NCBI GenBank assembly: GCA_036971615.1
Contig: JAYKKR010000018.1
Coordinates: 248,001 to 312,000 of the forward strand
Direction of reading: 5' to 3'
Source: Amyloporia xantha
Lineage: Eukaryota; Basidiomycota; Agaricomycetes; Polyporales; Adustoporiaceae
DNA length: 64,000 bases
Part shown: positions 17,678 to 26,700 of the stretch, in pieces
Position numbering within the stretch: the first letter of the stretch is position 1
How the letters are laid out: every line of letters begins with the position of its first letter
Translations under genes and position numbers: made by a program
The notes under the pieces: model-generated
Databases searched by the model: none
Seen by the model: only the letters and a program-made list of their open reading frames with translations
What the model was told of the DNA's origin: nothing

Positions 17678-20409
17678 GAGCCCCCCAGCGAGAGGCGAAT
17701 CTCTTGATGCGTGAAATCATCGACGTCCCAGTCGAGCATTACCCGCCCGAGGGCGCGCCAGTGGCGCAGACGGAGGAGGTCGTCGGCGCTGTCCAAGAAG
17801 CGAGGTTCATCGAATGTCGGGACGAACGCGAGGCCCGGACCCCAGATGCGGCGGATGCGATCTCGCAAGGCGGCCCATACGCGTGGTTGGTCCAATTTTG
17901 GGGCCGCTCGGAGAGTCTTGCTCCTGGCTGCTGCGAGCCGCTCGAAGTCCTGCCGAAAGTGGAACGTCCCCAGCTCCCAGGCGTAACGATCGAGAGTGGC
18001 TGGAGGCACATCCTCCAAGCCTCGTTCGACGAGTTGTTCGGCGGAGAGGCGACCATCTGGGTTATCCCGCATGGCGTGGCTCGCTTTCCTGCCGGTTCGC
18101 AACGCCTGACGCCATTCGCGCGAGGTTTTGGTTGGCCGGCTTCCCGGTAATCCATCCTGGAAGGCTTGCAGATGGGCGTGGCGGTTGGCCTTCCAAATGA
18201 GCCCGTTTTCGTAGGACGTGGTGAGACTCCGGTTGAACAACGACCCCGGAGGCAACTCGTACTGTTGTAGCGGCGGAAAGACAGGGGCAGGGCCACGCGC
18301 TGTTTCGAAGAATTGTCGGGCTGGAGGAAGATCTCCGTCTAACTCGAAAGGATGGTCCAAGTACGCTTCCACCGCCGCGCCCGGCGCCACGGGAAGCCGT
18401 GTTCGTAGAGGACGCCCTTGTGCGTCAAGGATGACTGCAGCTTCGTCCGCGTCGTCGGGCATGGGGTAGTCTATCTCGATCGGTGAAGCCGGACTTTCCG
18501 CCGGGGGCGGAACCTCGATGCGAGGCGGAGGCGGCGGAGACGGGCGCCTCGGCGGAGTCTTGACGGCGACCTGGACAGACGAGATACGGTCTTGGAGAGC
18601 CCGTGGATCAGAGAGTCGATGAAAAAGGGACGGAGGCGACCTTTCTGCGCTAGACGGGGGTAGGCATAGCGTCGGCCTTCGTTGGTTCGTCAACCTAGAG
18701 GCCAACGAGGGCCGGGGGCGAATCGGACCGGGGTCCCTTTGAGACGAAGTGGCCGTCGACGTGAACGAACGACACGGGGATTCGTCCCGACGAGAGCGCG
18801 GCTGGAGGGTTGGCGAACGGGACCCCTGAGGGAGACGAGAAGGCGTCGAGTAAGGTTCCCTAGAGTAGCGTCGACGCGGCGACCGCGAACGACGGTAGTC
18901 CTCGAACCGGTGACGAGTAGCGCGCCGAGGGGAAACTCGACGCGGAGACCAGTGTCGGTCCCCACGATAGGAGGGCTCTCCACGGTACGGCGACCGTCCG
19001 CGGAGAGCCGGCGATCGTGATCGATAGCGACGGAAAGACACCCTTGGAGTAGGAGACGGCTCACGGGGCGTTCGAGGCACAAATCGACGGGAGTTAGCTG
19101 GAACGTTTGGTCGTGGGGTCGTGCTTCTGCCCCGTCCGCGAGGAGACGGATCCCTGCGAGAGACGGGGGAAGTGGACGATGTTGAGACGGGAGGAAGGGA
19201 CACGCCTGGCGTGTTATTGAGGATAGTGACGACCGGGGCTGCTTGGGAAGGTTCCTGGACCGATTGAGAAGCTCCATCCTCCGCTCGGAGAGGTAGTATG
19301 GTTGCCGGGATAGCCGCTAAGGCGGTGGCAAAGTCGAACGGAGGGGGAGACGAAAGGAGAGATGGGGATCGACCCAAGTCGACATGCGCCGAATTTCGCC
19401 ATCCAGACTCCTCTGGCTCCCAGTCGGACGGCACATCTTCATTGTCCAGCTCCTCCCTCGCCTTCTGTTTCTGGTCCGCCTTCCTCCGGGCCTTGTTTGT
19501 CATCTTGTGACGAGGCATTACGTGGTGCTCCTCCTCGTCGAAGAGTTCCAGCGATAGTCGTACATCAAGAGGCTGTTGAGGAACGAGGCGAGCGCGGGGC
19601 GTGGGTGTAGCCGGCGGGAGCACGAACCATACTGCTACTCCGGTGAAAACTAACCGTTTCAGAGTACCTTCGTCTGGGGAGAACAGCCAACAGCCGATGG
19701 CGGGGTTCGCGGGGAATGGCTGCGCTAAGTGTCCTGAGCGATAAGCTCCCCAGATATGCTGAAACCATGAGTACGCGCGCAACTCCCAAATGAATCGCTG
19801 TAATCGAGCGACGTTCTCCCGATGTTTGAGGAGCGTCAACGTGTGAGACCCTTCGTTCTTGGCCCTTTCCACGTCCGAAGGGTGTAGATCGATGTCGACT
19901 TTCTCGTTCTTCAGCATGTGGGCCACAGTCGCGACTTGCCTTTCCCGTTCGAGGAGTTCGAGGAGGGCGGCCCAAAACGTCCTGTCAATGGTTCCTTTGC
20001 GATTCGACCAGTTAGAGGTATGGAAAGTAACCGGCCGTTTCTCGTCGTTTTCGGGTTCGAGCGTGACGAACGCGGGGTCGACTTCACCGGCCTCTGATTT
20101 TCGTTCGTACGCATAGGCGCGGTGAGGAGCCGCCATCTTGAGCCAACTAGGGTGGAGAGCCCATTCGTGGGGTCCGGTTCGTCCGTCAGCGAAGGTCACA
20201 GGCTCTTCGTCGAGGCGAGGAGGAACTTGGGGAATGAAATCCGAGTTGGGCGAGACGGCGAAGCTACCGTCCGGTAGCTGAAGATAAGAACGGGTGGCTT
20301 GGTGCCCAAGGTAGAGTCGCCACGTAGAGTCTCGGACGGACAGGCGTGGCGGTAAAGTACGCACTAGGTCCACCGGGAAAGATGCGACAGTGTTGTACAC
20401 GGGGGCCAT
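17551..20409 (-). CDS. Second ORF of element D, 952 residues, unknown function, in the env position
   Basis: A single uninterrupted frame starting MAPVYNTVAS, 329 bases after the gag-pol stop. Three parts can be seen. Residues 1-330 form a block with WRLYLGH, GPHEWALHPSW, FHTSNWSNRKGT, YSWFQHIWGAYRSGHLAQP and GCWLFSPDEGTLKRLVFTG. Residues about 420-620 are Arg/Ser/Pro-rich with many RS and SP pairs. Residues about 690-952 form a block with ARQFFETARGPAPVFPP, WELGTFHFRQDFERLA and LRLRHWRALGR. There is no signal peptide, transmembrane segment or glycoprotein-like pattern, so an envelope role is unlikely. The last 42 residues are encoded inside the 3' LTR. A homologue sits in the same place in element C. 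It matches no enzyme I recognise. The RS-rich centre suggests RNA or nuclear association, which is inference only. Confidence 0.9.
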   Translation of the reverse strand: MAPVYNTVASFPVDLVRTLPPRLSVRDSTWRLYLGHQATRSYLQLPDGSFAVSPNSDFIPQVPPRLDEEPVTFADGRTGPHEWALHPSWLKMAAPHRAYAYERKSEAGEVDPAFVTLEPENDEKRPVTFHTSNWSNRKGTIDRTFWAALLELLERERQVATVAHMLKNEKVDIDLHPSDVERAKNEGSHTLTLLKHRENVARLQRFIWELRAYSWFQHIWGAYRSGHLAQPFPANPAIGCWLFSPDEGTLKRLVFTGVAVWFVLPPATPTPRARLVPQQPLDVRLSLELFDEEEHHVMPRHKMTNKARRKADQKQKAREELDNEDVPSDWEPEESGWRNSAHVDLGRSPSLLSSPPPFDFATALAAIPATILPLRAEDGASQSVQEPSQAAPVVTILNNTPGVSLPPVSTSSTSPVSRRDPSPRGRGRSTTPRPNVPANSRRFVPRTPREPSPTPRVSFRRYRSRSPALRGRSPYRGEPSYRGDRHWSPRRVSPRRATRHRFEDYRRSRSPRRRYSREPYSTPSRLPQGSRSPTLQPRSRRDESPCRSFTSTATSSQRDPGPIRPRPSLASRLTNQRRPTLCLPPSSAERSPPSLFHRLSDPRALQDRISSVQVAVKTPPRRPSPPPPPRIEVPPPAESPASPIEIDYPMPDDADEAAVILDAQGRPLRTRLPVAPGAAVEAYLDHPFELDGDLPPARQFFETARGPAPVFPPLQQYELPPGSLFNRSLTTSYENGLIWKANRHAHLQAFQDGLPGSRPTKTSREWRQALRTGRKASHAMRDNPDGRLSAEQLVERGLEDVPPATLDRYAWELGTFHFRQDFERLAAARSKTLRAAPKLDQPRVWAALRDRIRRIWGPGLAFVPTFDEPRFLDSADDLLRLRHWRALGRVMLDWDVDDFTHQEIRLSLGGSVTDTALEVQRIYAMLFRSTFGTREPNPFISRSSRSLLLSSD

Positions 20410-20738
20410 GATCCAGAGAACGCGAATACGGTCTGGCTAATCGGACACGTATTCGGCGCGTTCTGCAGCGAGGGAGACAAGCACAATCTGGAGGAGGGAG
20501 ACGAAGGAGCTACTGCTGAAGGAGGTAGGAAGAGAGAGAGAAAAGGCAAGGTTGAACAAGGCGGGTATCGCGGAGATCACGTGGGCGCGATCGAGATCGT
20601 GATCGGGGGAGGAGAAACAGAAGAAAGAGAGAATTAAACCGAAGCGTACAGTAAGTAATTCATTTGAATCATGATTGATTCTAAATACAATAGGCTACCA
20701 GCATCTAAGTAAAGGGAGTCGTAAATTGATAGAGTTCA
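20410..20738 (-). promoter_or_regulatory. Spacer between gag-pol and the second ORF; candidate internal promoter
   Basis: In the sense of the element the spacer is pyrimidine-rich (CTCTCTTTCTTCTGTTTCTC) and contains a CACGTG E-box at 20578-20583, about 170 bases before the ATG at 20409. Element C has CACGTG at 15839-15844, about 180 bases before its own second-ORF start, although the surrounding spacer is otherwise poorly conserved. CACGTG also occurs in the LTRs. A splice acceptor for a subgenomic RNA (TTCAG near 20520) is the alternative reading. Confidence 0.4.
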
Positions 20739-23700
20739 TCACAGTCCGTGCTGCTTGCGATACTCTCTCAGGATTTCGTGAGCATTCCTTAGATCGCGGG
20801 CGGACTGCCAGGAGTCGTCTTCAGGACCGTAGTTCTTCCATCTAACGAGATATTCGACTGCGTTACGGCGTGATTTGTTCCTGCGCCATGCCACGATTCG
20901 GTCGACTTCGTATTCTTCAGAAGCGCGCCATTCGGACCCACGAGGATCAGGCAGAATCGGCCGGTCCACGTTCCCTTGTCGTCCGGCATCCGGCTCGTGG
21001 TAGCGTCGGAGGTGCTGAATGTTCACGACTGGATGCATGGGATACGTGTCGGGAATGGACAATCGATAGGCTACTGGACTGATTCGTTCTTGTACTACGA
21101 ACGGACCCAACATCCGTTGCACTAGTTTCTTGCCTGTCCCTTTCACGTCGACCAGTTCAAGGCTGTGAGGATTTAGCAGCACCTTGCTTCCTACGGGGAA
21201 AGTCTCGTCCCGCCGACCCTTGTTGTATTGGGTAGCGGCTCGTTGCTGAGCCATCGCTATAGCCTCCCGCGCTTTTTGCCTGTGTAATTCCATGCTCATA
21301 ACGAATTCGTTCGCCAACTCCTCTGGTAGGGTTGGTCGGGATTCGTAAGCGTTTGTCGCGGCTATGAAATCCGATCCTCCTTTCGGGTCGAACCCGAAGA
21401 GGAGGAAGTACGGAGAGTACCCAGTAGTGGAGTGTATGGATGAATTGTACGCGTGCGCTAGTGAAGGCAGCCATTTGGACCAGCCCTTTCGGTCTCCTTG
21501 CGTGTATGCTCGCAACATGGTTTCGAGGTGCTGGTTAACTATTTCCGTCTGACCGTCGTGTTGAGGGTGATGAGAGGAGGAAAGGCTCATATGGACTCCT
21601 AGTTCCGCGGCTACGTTCCTCCAGAACTCGGACGTCCAGCGCGCATCTCGATCCGCGATTATATGGTCAGGGATTCCGAATCGGTAGACTACCTGATCGA
21701 CGAATAACTTGGCGAACCCTTCCTTCGTCAGAGTTCCCCGACAAGGAGCGAACTGCGCGTGCTTGGTGCAACGGTCCACCGAGACGAACACCGCGTCGTA
21801 CCCTTCCGACTCAGGGAGCCCCGTGATCAGGTCGAAGGAGACCCATTCATAAGGTCTTACCGGTATCGGATTAGGTCGCAATAATCCAGCTTTAGTACGG
21901 CGATCGTGCTTGATTTTCTGGCAGACATCGCACGAGCGGACGTAGTATTGCACGTCTTGGCGTAGATTCGGCCAGTAGAATCGAGAGTTAATCCTAAGGG
22001 ACAGTTTGAGCGCGCCTTCATGAGCGGATTCGAACGGAGAGTCGTGAATACGGGATAACAGAGGGAAAACCTCCGAGCGCAGAACGCAGAGGCGCACTGG
22101 GTCATTCCCTACTCGGAAGTAAAGGAGATCGTCGTCCCCTTTGAAGAAGCATTGTCCCGCGAATAGCGGGATTGACGCTTCGCCGGCAGAAGCCCATTTC
22201 GTCTTGAAGAACGGGTCTTGCTGGTACCCTTCTACGTATCGGGTTCGCAATTCCGTACTCAGTTGCACTAAGACTTTGGTGAACACCGGTTCGTCACTTG
22301 GAGGTTCGGTGGAGGCGGCCTCCACTGAACGGGAGATGCGTTCTGGAGGGCGTTCCTCCGAGAGGGATGAGAGGCTATCTCTCGATCCTTCTGGCGCTTC
22401 TTCCGCGGGACTTGCTGCTAGAGAAACCGGGGACCCAACGTCTTGTTCCTCTAATGCGTAAGGTGTGTCTTCCAGGATGTCCTCCCAGCTCGCGAGCGTG
22501 GAGGCGACGCAGGCTAATCTGCGCGCCGGCGAACGCAGGGCCGATTCCTCGGCTACCGCGGGTTGTAATTGGTCCGTGACGATGGATACCGAGGGGTCCG
22601 TAAGAGGAGAGTCGTGCGCGGGCGGAAGTCTTGGCAAGCGCGAAAGAGGGTCTACGTTAGAGTGCACCCGACCCGCTCGATGGACGATGTCGAGGTTCGG
22701 AAGGTAAGCGGCGAAGACTGCCCCCCAGGCGGCTAGTCGGCGGTTGGCATTCTCGTAAGTCCGAGCCCACTGCAAAGCGGCGTGGTCAGTAATCAGAACA
22801 ACTTTTTCACCTTCAATGAATGGTTGGAAGTGAACCAATCCTTCCTTGGCCGCAAGGGCTTCCCGTTCAGTGGCGGAGTAATTCTTCTCAGCCGGCTTGC
22901 ATGATCGACTCCAATAGGCGATAACTCGCTCGACCGATACGATAGTGTCCTCGAATGTCGGAGCCCACTCCGTCTCGCCGTTGGCGTCATCGAACTTTGC
23001 GGATATAGTCGAAACGAGCTTGGGTACCGGGTTTCCCGCGTCATACGCTTTTCGCAGACGTTCGAACACTCGCGTCCCTGCCAGATCTCGCACGGCGAGA
23101 GGTTGGACTTGCTGGAGGCAACACCCTAGGGCGACGTCAGAGGCGTCCGAGTAGAGACGGTAGACTTTCCCAGCAATGGCGTGCGCGAGGACGGGGGCGG
23201 ATTGCAGAGTAAGCTTCGCCTGAGACCACGCGACTTCGCATTCGGCGGTCCATTCCCATTTCCGATCCTTGCGAAGTAGCTCGAACAATGGCGAAGCTAT
23301 GAACGAGAAATAGGGGATGTACGCGGCGAAATAGACTACCATACCGAGAAAGGTCTGGAGTTCTGATACTTTCGAGGGTCGTTTGAGTTCCGATATGGCT
23401 TTAACCTTCTCCTCATGAGTGGAAAAACCAAGGCGTGACACTTTCTGCCCTAGAAGCAGGATGGAAGTGTAGCCAAAGTGGCACTTCGTAGGGGATAGGG
23501 TGATTCCGGAACTTTCTATGGCCTCCAGTACTTTGTCCAAATGGTCGATGTGTTCTGACCAGGATTTAGAGAACACCACTACGTCGTCGATATAAACTAG
23601 CGTGAATATCCACAGGTACGGCGCTAAGACTCCTTGCATGACTCTTTGGAACGCTGACGGTCCGTTGCGTAGTCCGAACGGGAGCCTTTTGAACTGGAAA

Positions 23701-26700
23701 AGTCCCCGGTGTGTTCGAAAGGCGGTCTTCTCACGATCTTTCTCGGCCACGGAAAGCTGAGTAAACCCTGATAGAGCGTCTAGGGAAGTGAGAACTTGAG
23801 CTCCCGAGAGGGCCTGGAGAATCTCTGACTGTCGGGGAATGGGGAATTCGTCCGGGACCGAGACGGCATTCAACCTTCGATAGTCCACACATAGTCGAGG
23901 CTTCCCATTGCGGTAAGCAATTAGGACTGGTGCGGCCCAAGGACTCTTGGAGGGTTCTATAACATCCAAAGCCAGCCAGGCGTCGTGCTGCCGGTCGATG
24001 ACTTCCCTTTTCGCTGGAGAGGCGGAATACATGGGAAGGGAGATCGGTCTCGTATCCGGTGGTACGTCTATGGTGACTTCCGTGGGGTTCCGGCCTAGCC
24101 GACCGTCGAAGGCGAAAGCCGCTTGACGGGTTCTCAGCATGGAGACGAGGCGACCTCGCTCCTCCGCTGGCCACTCAGGTCCGATGTCCAGAAGCTCTTC
24201 AAGCTTATCCGAAGGGTAATTCGTAGGATCCGGGGTTTCGCCAGTCTTGGGTCCCCAATTAGGGTCTTCGGACTCAGGAGGTGCTGACCATCCAGGCGGG
24301 AGTGCGGTCTCTGAATTGGATCCGGTAGAGGTTTGCGCGGAATTTTGTAGTTCGCTATCCAACTGACCACGTATGTACGACTGCACAGCCTTAGCGTGCG
24401 TGACCAACTCTGGAGAGGATGAGGAGAACCACTTGTCGGGCGATTGTAATTCTCCCAAAGGTTCGCCACGTCGAACGATGTATGGCCGGTCCGTAGGATT
24501 CGTGATGGGGACGTAAGCGTGATCCTGGTCGATTATAGTAGGAGTGGATAGCAGGAACGAACCATCCGGCTGGCCCAGGACGGTTTTCTCTATAAACCAC
24601 TCGGAGTTGCGTGCGAAGGAAACGTCCAGGGGTACGGGCGCGCAAGAATGAGGAGATATACGGACGTCCTTCGCGGCTCTCGCGACAGGTCGTTCGATTT
24701 TGGCGCGAGCGCGTCGCTTCAGCGCCTGGTTCCTCCGATGCGACTTAGCTCTTACGTAGCTGGCTTCGGCCCCGCGCCCGTAGACCCGTAGATTGGGCCG
24801 CTCCTTGGGGGCGGAGGAGCGTGCAGTTATGGAATATCCGGTTCTTCCCACCCGAATAGTCGAACCTTCTTGCACGCTGCGCAAAATGCTTAGTTCGTAG
24901 TTAACGTGGAAATCCTCACCTAAGAGCAAAGGGGAAGTCATTCCCGGGACCACGTAACATTCCGTTTGAAGTTCTAGGTAATCCCCTTCCACAGTCTCCA
25001 CGTAAATAGGAGTGCTGACGTACCCCGTTATCTTGAAGCCGTTCGTGAGTTGGAAGAGGTTCATACGTAGGCCCTGTCGTACGGCGGGTCGAGAGGCCAG
25101 CGGGAGCGATTCGAGGTACTCTTTAGACACTAAGGAAATGTCAGCTCCGGAATCGGCTCGACAGGTTACTTCCGAGTTGGACAGGCTTCCGAACCGCGCC
25201 TGGAAGGACAGCGCAGAAATTCCAACGGTCGAATGACCAGCTGGCGGATCTCGTATTCTACGCAAAGGGACTATCTTAGGAGGGGCCGGCGGAGGTAATG
25301 CGTCCTCGGCGGGCTGGCTCTGACTAGATCCTCCTTTAGAGGCAGAAGCCGAGCAAGCTTCGACAGAAGGGAGATCCGTCGGGAATTCGACGGATCCATC
25401 CACAGCAAGCGCTTCAGCTAGACGGTCGGCGAGGCTATCTCGCACGACTCCGACTTCCTCATCCCCAGGGCAGAGAATAGCGTGCGGGCTGTCCGCCGGA
25501 AGGCTGTCTATCTCTACGTCTTCGTTGTCGGGGACTTCTTCGCACGTAGTACGCGGGGTAACTCTGCGTCGATCGGCGTCGATGCGGAGAATCTCGCCTT
25601 CAATCTGACGGGAAGCCGTCCACGAAGCAGACCAAACGGATTCATTTTGACTACGGACGTACGCTACGAAGGCTCTATCGTAATCCTTATTTTCCATCGG
25701 GTCCGTGTCATGGTCCGCGGAAACTGCGTTTACTGACCTGCGGACTTGATATTCGTTCCAATGAGGGCATTCCCGATCCCAGTGTTTGGGGCTTCCGCAC
25801 ACACGGCAGGGTCCGGGAGGAGGAACTTTACTAACAACAGAGTTGTTGGCCGGGTACGCGTATCCTCCGGGTGGAGGTCGGCGGACGGAAGAACGAGGAC
25901 GGTTTTCGGATTTACGAGGGGCGTTCGAATTGGTAACGGCTAAAGCTTCAGCGTCTTCTACCACGGCTCCGTCGGAGGCTGAAGAGGACCCAATGTCGAG
26001 GGCGGTGAAGCGATCGACGAGCGCGTCCGAATCAGATCCCAGGTCTCCTTCTCCTTCGACAGCGTAGGCCCGTCGTCGGAACGGTCGAGAACGTGGCTTT
26101 GAATCCTCGTTCCCATCCCTCGTGCCGTTATGCGTGACCGAGTCTAGAGCCGCGAAGGCGATGAGTTGGTCGGTCTTATCTTGTACTTCTGATAAGAAAG
26201 CAGCGATGGTTTGTATACCATCGGCTGATAGAACGGTGGCCCACGTAGGAGGGGCGTTCTGGAGGACCGCTAGGATCTCGTCAGTAGCGTGGTGGACAGC
26301 TGTAGATACGTGGCGGTGGTATAGTAGACGGCGTTCCACAAAGTCAAGGGGGGATTCACCGCTGTGACCAGGTTGGCGGAATCGTTGTACCTCGTAAATT
26401 GAGCAGAGCTTGCGTTGGAACTTGCGAGTGAAGAAATGTAATCGGATTCCCTCCAGGAGCGCCGACCAGTCGGCCAAGTAGGCCAATCGTATGTCCGCGT
26501 CCAGCAAATTCCACCATCGCTTGGCCCCGTGAGTGAATTGAGTGGGAGCCATGACGGCTATGCCCCGAGACATATGGGGCCCCAGGTCGGCAAGTATGTT
26601 CATATCCCGGATGTACGCCAGAATGGTGCTCAACTCTCCGTCCCATTCCGGGACGGAGTCCTTGGAATATTTGAGATCGAGACGCGGGTTTTGCTCGCGC

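Noticed and set aside
17551..20409. Calling the second ORF of element D an envelope gene
   Set aside because: The position fits, but no signal peptide, transmembrane helix, cleavage site or glycoprotein-like cysteine pattern is visible.
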